From assembly GCA_015501075.1 (NCBI GenBank), contig JADNYJ010000233.1, positions 1 to 55,602 on the forward strand: a stretch of 55,602 bases of DNA, given 5' to 3'. Every line of letters begins with the position of its first letter. Position 1 is the stretch's first letter. The notes below the pieces were generated by a model. That model saw only the letters and a program-made list of their open reading frames with translations, made no database searches and had not been told where the DNA came from. The translations under genes were made by a program, and so were the position numbers. Positions 24,930-36,326 of this stretch are shown here, one piece after another. The stretch is from Gymnopilus junonius (taxonomy: Eukaryota; Basidiomycota; Agaricomycetes; Agaricales; Galerinaceae).

Positions 24930-25590
24930 AAATGAATAGAGTTCGTGTGAGTCGTAAAAGGAACTCCAGATGAACTCTGTTTGTCTGAAGGTTCCAACTG
25001 CGTGTGTAGGTAGTGAAATAGTTGAGAGGTCCGAGAATGGTAAGAAAATGGCAGAAAATGATGACTTGAGTCGAAATTTTCAAAATCTGAGTCGATTTTT
25101 TTGCTTCTGAGCTGAGTAGTGTGATGGTATTCAACTGGCAAGCTACAGAATACATGTGTATTATTTATACTGTAGCTAGAGAACCGAAATTTTCAAGGAG
25201 AAGAGAGGGGCAGTGTGGTACAACTGCGAAAAGGTAAAAGAAAATGATGAAACAGACCGGCTACGGCTCAGCCTGAGGTCGTGCCGTATTCTATAAGCTC
25301 GAAGGAGAGAAATAAATTTTCATTGGTGATTAACGAGCAAGGACGAAGGGATCTAGAGGTATTTTAGTTGGGTATCAGGAAATTTTACTCAAGGAATAAT
25401 GTTGAGGACCCATTTTGGTTGACAATAGGCCCGGAATTCGGTCCATAGATTCATTAGCTGTCTGATAAATGAGGTTGAAAATTTCTTGAAATGAGAGTCG
25501 AAGAGGTAACCAATCCATTTCGTTGTGAGGTTAAGATAACTCCGGAAGGTGACAACTTTTGGCCTTCGAGGCGCCATTTGTTATCTTATC
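24930..25590 (-). repeat. Unknown ~0.7-kb repeat, copy 1
   Basis: Diverged duplicate of 26040-26740 in the same orientation. Shared blocks include GTTCGTGTGAGTCG (24943 onward), the TATTTATACTGTAGC block near 25165, AAATTTT followed by ACGAG near 25320, and the GGCGCCAT block near 25573. Read on the minus strand it has an ATGGCGCC start and a 62-codon frame (MAPRRPKVVTFRSY at 25577), then a TATAAATA box, then a weakly coding 3' part. Identity is moderate by eye. Its nature is unknown: a non-autonomous transposon, a duplicated short gene or an RNA gene. Confidence 0.55.
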
Positions 25591-25796
25591 TCGGACAATC
25601 TATGGCAGTTTTTTCCTGAATACGGACCCTTGCTGAGGATTCCCCTCACACAATACATGCACTAAATACGATATAATGTGGGATACGTCTTTGAGAATTA
25701 TAGACTAAAACCCGTCTACGGTGGTTGGTAAAAAAAATCGAAGGAAAAGAGCCACCTTTCAAAGGCAACAAAACAGAGCCGGTCGTTGTGGTACGC

Positions 25797-27268
25797 CTAG
25801 GCAAGTACCTGAGAAACGTCTGTGTATCGGAGATTATAAGAAATGCATTGCAAATCGATCAAGGTAAACCTACCGTCTATTGGCAAGACGTATGCAGTGA
25901 TGCCGCAATCACTCCACCCATGTTTGTTGACTAAATTATTGTGTCTAGCTATATCCGTGGTGTACCAATGATCACTGGGCATTGAAACACAGTACAAAGG
26001 CACACTATTGCAGATTTGTGTCAAGTAGACATAGCTGAAATGATGTGAGTTCGTGTGAGTCGATAGATGGACTCTGGGACAAACTCCGTTTGCCTGAGGA
26101 TCCAAAAACGTGTGTAGGCGTATGTAGACGATGTATAGTAGTGTATAACTTCGGAATAGACAAGGATTCCGATGTATAGAGTTGAAGAAAGAGGTGGAGA
26201 GAGATTTCGATAAAATGAGATGTTTTGAGTGATTTCTAGTGCTCAGTTCTTTCGCTTCTATGCTGATTTGTGCGGTAAAATTCACTGGGGAACTACAGTA
26301 CACAGGTCTAGTATTTATACTGTAGCAGATAAGCGAAGATTTCCAGGAAGAAGGAGAATTGAAATAACGAAGTGAAAATTTATCGGACCGAATAACAATG
26401 GGAGAGCACATGGAGAGATCGTATTTTGAAGGCTAAATGGAGAGGAATAAAATTTTATAAGTGGTAAACGAGGGAGGAGAAAGTAATCTAGAGAAATTTT
26501 ATGTTGGAAACCAATGAAGTTTGGTTGCAGAATGATGTCTGTGGTCGTTTCGGGTCAATTTGCAGTCGGAACTCGGCCCATAGGGTCGTTTACCGTCTGA
26601 TAATTGAAGTTTTACCATTTAAGGTATTGGGCCTGGAGGATGCGAGGGCCATCGAGTTGATTTCGTTGCACGGATAAGTCTTCTTTTCGGCGAGCTAAAT
26701 ATAGCCATTGTTGGGCGCCATTGTCATCTAATCGCAGGCGCTTCCATGCATCCGGTGCTCCGTTCCGAGTTAATTACCTTCGATACGTACCCATACTCAT
26801 GATCTCCCTTACATAGCCTCTAAGCTTGGCAGATTCATATCCACTGCGAGTGGGAGGGGCCGCCGTTGCTGAAGTGAGGTAGACCATAATCATGCGTTTT
26901 TGAGTTGTAGAGCCAATAAAGCGGAGTGGTATTGGCTTGGCTTGCAGAGATCCATGCACGGAAGGATGGCCCATCAATATTCCACACATCGGCTCCGGCC
27001 TCTAGGGTGATAAAGTTATCCATCGTGTCAAGTGCATGAGAATCAACTGAGGGCTTGAAGCCTTCAAAGAAAGTCGTAGCAACCGAAGGATCGCCGCACG
27101 TCTCGGTACTACGATGCTAAAAGACCAAAGTACTCAAACTGGTGTAGGGAAACCTCAAATTGAAACAACGTGACTCACCAGGTTGTGAACTCCAGCGCCC
27201 TGGGCGGGAAAGGCAGCTATGTGGCCACAAAATAGGGATGCTACTAAGGATAGGTAGAAAAACTTCAT
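25797..27268 (-). pseudogene. Secreted DUF5648-like protein gene carrying the repeat
   Basis: ATG at 27268 gives a signal peptide (MKFFYLSLVASLFCGHIAAF). After an intron (GTGAGT donor) the protein continues HRSTETCGDPSVATTFFEGF, TTPLYWLYNSKTHDYG and, one frame over, GYESAKLRGYVREI. The missing C-terminal half reappears at 26046: YVYLTQICNSVPLY and DHWYTTDIARHNNLV, then GWSDCGITAYVLP. These match the PLYRLYN and GI-AYV repeats of DUF5648, a secreted fungal/bacterial repeat domain. Between the halves lies a 0.75-kb segment corresponding to repeat copy 2. A CAG acceptor exists at 26047, but no donor gives the right phase, and one further frame break lies near 26842. The gene is therefore probably inactivated by insertion. 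Confidence 0.55.
26040..26740 (-). repeat. Unknown ~0.7-kb repeat, copy 2, inside DUF5648-like gene
   Basis: Paralogous to 24930-25590: GTTCGTGTGAGTCG at about 26050, GTATTTATACTGTAGC near 26311 (TATAAATA on the minus strand), a GGTAAACGAGG-like block near 26465 and ATGGCGCC on the minus strand near 26722. Here the ATGGCGCC frame is closed by stops after a few codons. Homology to copy 1 stops near CATTTCA at 26043, exactly where the host gene text resumes. This argues that this copy is the insertion. I could not define a clear target-site duplication. Confidence 0.55.
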
Positions 27269-29654
27269 GTGTTAGACAGAGAGTGACAACACAAAATTGA
27301 GTGGCTTATATTCCGCTGCAGTGGGTGCTTTTGCTAGGCCCTGTCCTCATTCTTATACAAATTATGTCTGCTCCACAGGACGCGAATTTTCGTGTTTCCA
27401 TTCCTTACAATTTGGAAAGTAGGTTGATTTCCATAGTACGAGAACATCGAAGGAGACTATGTTGCACTAGCGCAGGCGATATGATTTATTGAACATCGGA
27501 CAACAAATATCCCGGATCCATCTCAGTCGGATATGTCAAATCTGATACCCAAAATATCTAGTACCAGCCCGTATGTCTTTCATTATCTGACTAACTAACT
27601 TCTGTAGTCTGATGGTCCCGAAGCATAACGTCGGCACAGGAAAAAATCTAGTTTTAGGTTATATGAAAGAAGAGTCCAATCATTGCCGAGGCAATGGTCC
27701 TTAGAACCCTACAAAGGAACATGTCTTCCCTCAAGATGCAAATCCAAAGAGAACGTCTTCTCGCTTCTTGCTTTCTCTGGACCACAGCTTCTAAATCTTT
27801 GTCAAAGCCTTCAGGCTGTCGGTCAAATATTATGTATGAACTTCGCGTTTCTCTAGAGGGCTTTATACAGGTGACAATCATCCAAAAGCAAAGGATAAGT
27901 TCTAGTAGGCGAACTTGGTTCTGAAACATCTAGCTTTGGCCTTTGAGGTTCAGTCGGTACGGTAAAACTGGCGTAGGTGCGCATTGTGATTTGAGCTGAG
28001 GTTCAAGAACGAGGTGTTTCGGAGGTTGACAATACAGGAAATGGGGAAGCCAAGAGGGCAGACTATATGGAAACATCTTTTAGCTGTTCATCAATTGTGA
28101 GGAAGGGTGAACTATAGCCTTCAAAGGAATAGATAGCGCATTGGCGTACTTGGTTGTTGAAGGCCTCTTGGATAACTGCTTGACAAGATCTAGAGGCCTT
28201 TGGGCAATATCGCAAGTCTCATCCGCACCGGGTGCGGTATGCTTACGCCTGAAAACAGTACCAGGTCGATTAAGCGTAGTACTGGCGTTGGTGTAATCAT
28301 CACTAAACGAGACAGTTAGCAAATATGAAGGGGATATGGCAAAGAATAATTACCATATTCATCATCTTAGGGTGGTATTATGATGAGTAGAAAGTCCTGA
28401 GGAGGCGATGAGTGAATTCGGATACATCCGAGGACTAGTAAGGGCATAACGCGCAGGAACAGCAATAGCAACATATCCTGAACGTTAGTTGCTGCTGATC
28501 ACTGCCCCGTCATCCCGCCCCCTGAATCGTCACCCTCATCAGCAGACTTGGCCAGCTAATACAATAAAGCGACCTTCCCTGCCCATCTTCGCGTCTTCCA
28601 CCATAAACATCAACTTTTCGCCCGTTCCAGAAAACGCTTCCCGCGTCATCACTTCCCGCCAGGTGAGGAGGAACTACCATTCCAAGGACCCGCCAATCAT
28701 ATACGCCTAGATCCGACGCCAGTTCAAGTCCCTTATAACCTTTTGAGCGCTAGAACGCTGTCAGGACCTGGTGGTGGAAGCATTAGCAACTCATAATATG
28801 ATATAAATTTAAAAGAGTCATACATACATATTCACGTCGCGAAATAAGGGACGGACCAAATATAACAGCCATTAGAGATGAAGACCATTCCGAAGAGGAT
28901 GTAAATGGGATCGTTCATCGTTATCAACTGCGTCAAACTAAACTGACTGCGCACTGATTTCGACAGTCGCTATAACAGTACAAAGATTACGTGGCAGTAA
29001 ACGAAGGTGAAGAGGAGTACTAATCCTGCGACACCTACGTATAATGAGGACAAACGCTGCACAAGAGATAGTACCACACAGCGCACCTGTAAGGTCCGTC
29101 GACAGCCGTACTATATCTTGTCCAGATTAGACTTGAAGCAGGGCGTATAATACCATGAAACATGTAGATTTAGGTTCGGACATTCAATACTATCCAAAAT
29201 GTGATCTCAACGCGTTTCCATGCAGGAAACGCACCTAAATCATCGTTGTTGAAATATCACTAGGGAAATGCACCTTACCTAGCACTGTCCCATTGAAAGG
29301 ATTGGCAAAATGCCATAGAGTACTACACAATTCGTTGTCGATGAAATCCTTTGTAACCGTTCCAGAACGCCAGTTGTTGTCCAGGGAGATGTAGTTTACG
29401 GTCTGGCCTTGTCACTCCAGCCGAATAGTCGTAGAAGGGTTTCAAAATGAAGAAACGTTGAAGGAGGCATCATGGTCGAGTGAGAACGATGAAAATTATG
29501 TCACACCAGTCACTTTCGAACAAAGTCACGCATCACCTGTGCGTATGCCAACCTTTAACTTCTCATTCATTCATTCCCTCTCAAAATCTCACATGTAAAT
29601 TTATAATTTTTCAATTTTCTAGGTATCTGAAAACAAGGGGCAATTGGAAAATAA
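27269..29654. other. Gene-poor, A+T-rich; possible gene remnants on minus strand
   Basis: Two minus-strand pieces look partly coding: 28080-28322 (contains RRKHTAPGADETCDIAQRP) and about 29280-29395 (contains NYISLDNNWRSGTVTKDF before a GTAAGG donor). A hydrophobic stretch near 29050 might be a membrane helix. Together they could be a degraded single-pass membrane protein gene, but I could not join them in frame. Another minus frame at 27654-27929 has no motif. Confidence 0.3.
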
Positions 29655-31420
29655 TCAGGCAGCTAGCCAAGCCGGTGATTTCGAAAAATTAAGCATCTCT
29701 GGCTTCCCACTGCCACATCGATACTCCACTCGACGACCTGTGGTATCATACCAGACCATTTTCAAACCCTGCTGATCATCCAAAAGGGAAAAGTCTCCCA
29801 ACAGCTTAGCGAAAGGCCGCTGCAAATCTAGTACACAAATTGGAGTGCCGGACGTTCTCCTCCATGTTAAAAATTCGTCGATTAGCACAGGGGCATTGGA
29901 AACCTCATCGGCAAAAGGCATTTGAACCTCTTGCAAGGCGGGCAGAATTATGGTGTCGCGGTCGTTCGAACCTTGAATGAGAAAATTCAAAGTGACAGGG
30001 TCGGTTTCCATCACCTCTACTGATGATAGCGAGTCCAAGAAGGCATTGAAATTTGGATCATGGGGAGATAGGTTGGCGCCTGTGATAGTTAGAGCCAGTT
30101 CTCTGATACCATTGAATTGGCAAGGACTCAATGCTCCTAAGAAAGAATGTGCAGCATTTTCTGGTAAGGTGCTTGTACATTCGACAATGAAGGCGAAGTT
30201 ATTTCGTGAGGTTGAATCGTCATGCGGATGCTCATCTTCGCCGCTGTCGCTTTCTTCGCTCCCATCGAGCGAAGGATTGGTTTCCTCTGAATCATGCCGT
30301 AAATTGAATTCAGTTTCTGCCAAATATAAAAAGAGATTAGACGTATGGCGGTTGCTGAAATACCGGCTCCCGTGCCGTGAAAGGAGTTGACATAGGGTGT
30401 CAATATCTTTAGCGGTAAGGTTTGTTGTAGGGTGATGATAAAGCCAAAGCCCACAATCATCAGCAGGTATTAAGTTGTCCAGAACCTGAAACCAATCCGA
30501 AAAGCTGGACCTCGTGTCAAGAAACACTCTCTTGAGCATCGGTAAAACCACCTTTGGTAAAGGATTAGTGGGATCATCGCCCACGACAATTGTGTTTGAC
30601 CCGCGGGTTTCGAAAGCTTCTAGGAACGGCATTCGCGCAAGGAGATTGAGTAATCGATAAGCGCTGTTGTTGTCGCTATCCCAGAGATGAAGTTCCCGCA
30701 GCTGCGAAACCCACGGCCCTCGATGGTCGAACGGAACATTGAGAGAGTTAAAAATTTGTAGAGAAGGTGCGGAGCCAGCAAATAAGGGGAAGTCCGGGTC
30801 TGAAAAGATCGTGTTTCCCGGAAAAATGATGGGTACCATGAAAGTCTTCAGATGGGGCGCTGGTTGCTGCATACGTCGCAAAATCAACTCGGATAGACGC
30901 GTAGCATCGTGTCTCTCGATGGACAAGGTCCGAATTCTGAGCCATTGATTTTCCAGAACTTGTTTGAGAAAATCCAACGCGCCCATACTAGCTCCACAAC
31001 TCCCTTGGACATCTAGCAATGACCCGCCCGTGCGACGCAACACCTCTTTTCTCCAGTTGTCGGACAACTGCCGAAGATGGTTGAGGTTGATAGCTCGGCC
31101 CCACCAGGACGTGGTAGCCAATACGAGGTCTCTCCAAGAGGAACAAACTTGCGATGCTACTCGAAGTGTGATTAAGGCGGATACGCTTCCTTCCGAAGGT
31201 AGGTCTGGTTCTGTGGAAAGCGAAAGTATCTTCCAGACAATTGATTGATCCAGGGGGAAAGGCTTCCCTATTATCCTCCTAGATTATGCATAATAGCGGT
31301 AAATTGGTTACTTCCTTACCTAGGCTGGCCATAATTTCTTCGTTCTAATACTAAATAGACAAGCTGCTGTAGAATGGAAGGCGTTGAGTCAGGGCTCGTG
31401 ATGTGATGACGCAGCCAGCG
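29655..31420 (-). CDS. F-box protein with LRR-like C-terminus, intact
   Basis: Predicted SCF adaptor. The long exon (stop at 29655) reads from about 31278 downward without a break. The 5' exon (31420-31320) encodes PSILQQLVYLVLERRN, the F-box start, and is joined across a 41-nt intron (31279-31319) in frame to RIIGKPFPLDQSIVWKILSL. Then come SQVCSSWRDLVLA, EVLRRTGGSLLDVQG and a series of leucine-rich repeats such as PWVSQLRELHLWD, followed by an acidic insert (EESDSGEDEHPHDD) and LLDEFLTWR-like text near the C-terminus. The initiating ATG lies in an upstream exon I could not fix; a candidate ATG frame is at 31648. It is the only one of the four F-box copies in the window without a frame break. 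Confidence 0.72.
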
Positions 31421-32144
31421 TCTGTACTACCGGCAATCGCCGTACCTTTCTTCAATAGGAACGTTGATCTTAAAATAGCACGACCTTGCTGAGGATTTCT
31501 CTAGTCGTGCACTTTTCGTTGTCCTTCCACTTGGCTGCTTCACTTCACAGAAAAAGGGCCCTGGGAAAATTCCAGAGAATTTATGTGTATGCGGAAATGT
31601 ATGATAAACGAGCATAGGGTTCTCACCAACTTTTATCATGGACACCATTCAACGAGAACCTGTACTACGTACGCAGGCGCCTATTTAATCTAAAGATGAG
31701 ATCTAACACGAAAGACGTCTTCAGCATCACATCGTCCAATTTTATACTGGTATGGAACCCTATAAGTCAATGATATGACTCAAATATCTTCCTTTTGTAC
31801 GCACTTGTCTCCGGTCACACCAATTTCTCGGATAGATGCTCTCAACGGAAGTTGGCGTGGCCTCTCCAGCAGGAACTCTAATCTTAAGAACCGCCTCGTG
31901 ATTGCCTGCAGGCGATTAATAATGTTTAAAATACTTCCGATTCTCGCAGTTTTTTCCATCCTTTCATCGTCCCCTCGCTTGCACCTGCAGCTGCTACAAG
32001 CCATGGACCACTTGCTCGAATATTTCTCATCTGTCTTCACTCCAGATAATATGGCCAAAGCGACGAGCATTGCAGAGAACAGGCTTCGTGAAGACATGTC
32101 TACTCGCAATAAAAATCTACGCGTTCTGCCTTCTGACCCGAAAC
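31421..32144. other. Intergenic, with a possible 5' exon of the F-box gene
   Basis: A minus-strand frame 31427-31648 may supply the start of the neighbouring F-box gene. On the plus strand a 147-codon frame (31775-32218) contains a hydrophobic stretch (LPILAVFSILSSS) and could be the start of another gene or of the MYND gene. Neither is certain. Confidence 0.3.
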
Positions 32145-34451
32145 ATGCCTCAGATCAGGATATCAAGGACCCACTTTATTTTCAAACCAATCTCCTCAAA
32201 TCCTTCAAGAGGCATTGAAACCAAAGTATCCTCCTCCACCAGGCTGCCTTGCGCCAACGTCCAGGCTGGCAAGTACACCACCTGCAGCAATCCTGGCACT
32301 TCGGCTTGTAGCGCATGCAAGCTGGTCTCGTATTGTTCAAAGGCTAGTCATATTATGGCCCACTCCATCATATACTTACACAGCAATAGGCATGTCAGAA
32401 GGAACACTGGCGTCACCATAAACGAGGTAAATAATTAAACTTGTAACCCTTTTTTTTCTGCTCAAAGTTTCATCAGATTGTCAAAATTCTATGCGATCAG
32501 GCAATTGGCAGCCCATTTGGGTTAGAGAAGGTCGGGAGCCTTCGTTCATTAGGAATGAATCTTTGGAGGAGGAATCTGTAAGGAGAACCTCGGAAGGATT
32601 TTCCATTGGGATTGCGTTGTGAGTTAGTAATCATTTATATTTTGACCTGAACTTTGAAGCGACAATGATAACGAATACAGATGGGGAAATACCCCAGCCA
32701 TGGATGTTCTAAACCTGTCTTGCAACGAGAACGATCCGAAGAAGGATTTTTCGCTCGCTTTCATAGGCGCGTCTCTTCATTGGAGAACTTATATAAACGT
32801 ATTGAAAAAATGACTAGCTTCGGCGATTTGCGTCATGTAATCCGCAGTGTCAATGGCCTGCCACAGAACTATCTGGGAAATTAATGTTTGATCAACGATG
32901 GGACATTCCATGTCTGCCGCAACATTGTCTTGCTCCTCATTTTGGGTAATATTCCCGACGAAGCCATCGCCGCTGATATTGCTCTTCATTTTTGGTACTC
33001 GCATTTATGCCAGCTGAATATCGTCTGCAAATAACCATGATCTTGACAAATTCTTGAAAGAAACTCAAGAAGGCGAGGGAGCCATCGTTCCTCTTGGCCA
33101 GAACTCTACCATGTCTGTCTGCCTACCTCAAGATGCCACGGAATTCTTCTTGCACTTTATTTCATCCTCTGCTTCCATGGAAAAGATCCAGAATGAGTAC
33201 GATCGTGTGAGGACGGCACCCTCGAGGAAGGATTATAGGGATAGGATGTACACCGGATTGCGGCCTTCTCATCGCGTCGCTTTCCAGGAGTTCCGCCGGT
33301 TTGGGATCGTTCTCCCTTTTGGTGCTATCAATGCGCACTTCAACGTTCCAAACCTTTCGCTCTTCTCTTTGGAAGGAACATGGTGGCAAACGGACTATGC
33401 GGACCCGCTGGAAGCATGGGAGTGAGTGCAAACATTTGTCATCCCAATAGAGCTTTTATTAATTCCAGATTAGCATGGCGACCGTGGTGAAAACTGGAAA
33501 GGTGTATGGCGCTAATGTCGAAGACATCTACGGTTGCCTTTACTTTTTCCTCTCCAAAGAACTTCGCGAATTCGCACATCGCTTCAGAACCATGAAATCA
33601 TCCTTCACGATGACATGCTTCGATGCTCGCAGAGTTCCGCAAATGATTCATGAAGGCCTGCTCTCGGAATATAACCTCCCCCCGTCCATCCGATTCGACC
33701 GTATCGAGGTATCTAATATTTTAGATGCCAATTACGTCGGGATAAACGGTGTCCTGTCGTTATGGGGCCTTTCTGGCAGAAGGAAAAAATGCTGCAATTG
33801 TGGGGTATTTCATGAACTGGATTTCGCTCCAGCAAGATGCACGTGCGTCTCGAGCAGGTGGAGCAGCTATGATGCGCATCCTTCCTGCTGCAGCGGAGAA
33901 AAATAAGGTCAGTGATTTTATATTTCCTCCTAAGGGTATAAACTGAATTTCTTTTGCCAGGTGAAAGAGAAAGGACGCGTGATGACCCACGGTTTGTCAT
34001 TTCCTTCTACTGTGGTGCTGATTCCACCTTACAATTTGAATACTTAGGCGATATCCAAAGCTTGCTTTTTAATTCGCTAGATGATATCGAAGCCTTGTAT
34101 GACAATTCCAAGCCGTTCTCTGCATTCCTCAGGAAGCAAGGACTCGATTCAATCCTTAAGAAGACAAATCTCAGATTGCGTGAAAAGCATAAAATTGTCC
34201 CTCATGTGAGATTTATTGTCTACCTAGCTTGGGAGTACATATACCTGACCTGAACGATGCAGCGTATACTGGCACCTTTAACCGCACGTCCAAATGCCCT
34301 ACCCGAGTTCCCTGATGATGATACGTGGTATTACTATGTGAGCACTTGTCGTGATAGATGGTATTCTTTTTTGGCTGATGCTGTTACTTTTTAGACGAAG
34401 CTCAACTGTTCAACTTGGGCGGAGAGATTTGTTGAGTTCGAGCGTGCTTGA
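32145..34451 (+). pseudogene. MYND-finger protein with DUF4470-like region, degenerate
   Basis: Belongs to a common agaricomycete family with an N-terminal MYND zinc finger. Visible are CSACKLVSYCSK, then after a GC-AG intron (32343-32389) ACQKEHWRHHKR, followed by NWQPIWVREGREPSF, GNTPAMDVLNLSCNENDPKK, GDLRHVIRSVNGLP, FHVCRNIVLLLILGN, RFDRIEVSNILDANYVG, GYFMNWISLQQDA and, in the last exon, NCSTWAERFVEFERA ending at 34451. The start is uncertain; the first in-frame ATG is 32145. Two defects are seen: an in-frame TAA after NYLGN at about 32882, and a frame change at the GGGG run near 33763. Zinc ligands and the rest look normal, so decay is recent or one defect is an assembly error. Confidence 0.65.
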
Positions 34452-34594
34452 ATAGTTGCCGTGTTGGTATCCCATCTGCATGATATGCTCTGTCCATGGA
34501 AAGATATTCGTTCTTCTGCAATCTTTTGTCATAACGATAGGCAAGGCAAGGATAGGAAATGTGAATAGTTTTGGACACACTTACAACATTTATG

Positions 34595-36042
34595 TTAAAA
34601 TGGGTGGCTGGATAAGGTATTTTGAATTGACCCTAAAGGACTTCCGAAATCTTGCAGCTGAGACCCCGAGGTATATCGGATCTTTACTGTGACTTCTCCC
34701 ATAACGATAGAAGGCAAAACACCTTCAAGCTCCGAGATATCTTTTCGTGGCCCTGGAAAAGTAACCACAACACTACGGAGCTTTTGAGAGGTGAATGTGG
34801 TCTGACGATTCATGATGAACTTGACAAGTGTTGAAGTGGATAAATCGTTCCAGACGTGACATTCAAATTCCTCGAGTTCCGGGATGTATGCCATGGCCAG
34901 GTCGTCGTCAGCGGTAGTCAGTGCGCACAACAATTCTTCCATGGAGATGGTGCAAGGTCTATCATCAAAACAAGAAGGTTTAAAGATAACAGATCTCAGA
35001 TGGGGAGTATGGCGCAGGAGTTCTAGAAAATGAATGGTTTCGAATAATTGACCGTCGGTGATCAAGGTGTGGATGTGTGCCTGGTCAAGTAATGGGATGA
35101 TGGTGGATGAGATAGGGCCCATGCCGCGTTTTCGGTATTCGAGTTGGGTTAGTAAAGGTGCATGGATCAAAGGAAATAAGGCAGAGAAATTGTCTCCCCA
35201 TTCGCGGATCGAAAGCTTCTCCAAATATCGTAGCTCTATGGGACTTCCGGGGTCGTTTCTCAACCCACCATCCACTGATATGTCCATCCTGCAGCTCTGT
35301 AAGTTAGAGCATAATCTAAGAAGGAGTGGAACTCCGTCAGCCACCATTTGCACATTATCCATAGTAAGATGCATGAGCTGTGACCAACACGAAAATTTTA
35401 AGAAATTGCCTTCAAATCCCGAGACGAAGAGGCCTGTAAGCGATGGTGCATGGAATGCCTCGAAATTGCACGTGAAGGAGAAGTTTTTCCATGTTTTCGG
35501 ACCTCCGAGGCCCTTACTCAGTAGAGCGTTTGGAGGAGAGGAAGGGTGCGGCCCTTAGGTGGTGAACAGATCGTCGATTGTGAAAGGACCAGCGCGGAGT
35601 TGAAGTGCTGCCATCTGTCAGAGACACTGAGGACGACTTTGATGATGGCTGCGGATAATCTACGCTGAGAGGTAGTAAATTCCTCTCTATCGATATGTTC
35701 ATGGGTCTTCCATTTGATCGTTCGAACCATGCTCCGATGGCCTTTGTAATGCCAAAAATCGGGGGTTCGGTCACCAGTAGAGTTTGAGAATGGATATGTA
35801 GTAGAAACTGGGACATGAATTGATTGCCACAGGAAGGGTGCAGATAGAGAAAGATGACGCCAATTGTAGCAGACGCGGGTGAGAATCGTTGGTGCTTCAT
35901 TGGGGTGAATAATTGGGTTATGGGTGGACGGCAAGCACTGCCCGAATATTTCTAGCAAAATATCAGGAGGAATTCGGTTGGTTAGAGATGGGGTCGATAT
36001 AAGGAACTGGGTATCTGAGGACGCCTCGACAACGGGATCCAT
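34595..36042 (-). pseudogene. F-box protein, one frameshift
   Basis: ATG at 36042 opens MDPVVEASSD and the F-box RIPPDILLEIFGQCLP, followed by TRVCYNWRHLSLSAPFLWQS and RWQHFNSALVLS to LPLLQTLY at about 35518, where the frame ends at TGA. The adjacent frame continues directly with LLSKGLGGPKTWKNF, FEAFHAPSLTGLFVSGF and several leucine-rich repeats to the stop at 34595. Joining needs a one-base insertion near 35519. A GTAAGG sits just after the stop, so it cannot act as a donor for a stop-free product. Apart from this break the protein would be near full length (about 490 aa). Confidence 0.7.
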
Positions 36043-36326
36043 TTGGCATTAGGCGAAGCTTGTAACTCGGATTTGTTAAACAACTTCAATCGATGATTCT
36101 AGGCGCTTAGCCGGAAACCGATGGCCGAAGTTTGGAAGGCAATGGAAGCCGAACCGAAAATAGATGCTTTGTCATGCCCGTGAAAAGCATGCGTCATCAA
36201 AGAGAAACAGCCCGCAAAACTTTTCCGCCACCAATCTTTCCACTCAACTCATACCGCGAAAACAACAGTGGAAAATTTCACTGCTCCTTCACCAGCGTAG
36301 GACCAGCGCGGTGACTTTCACCTCGG

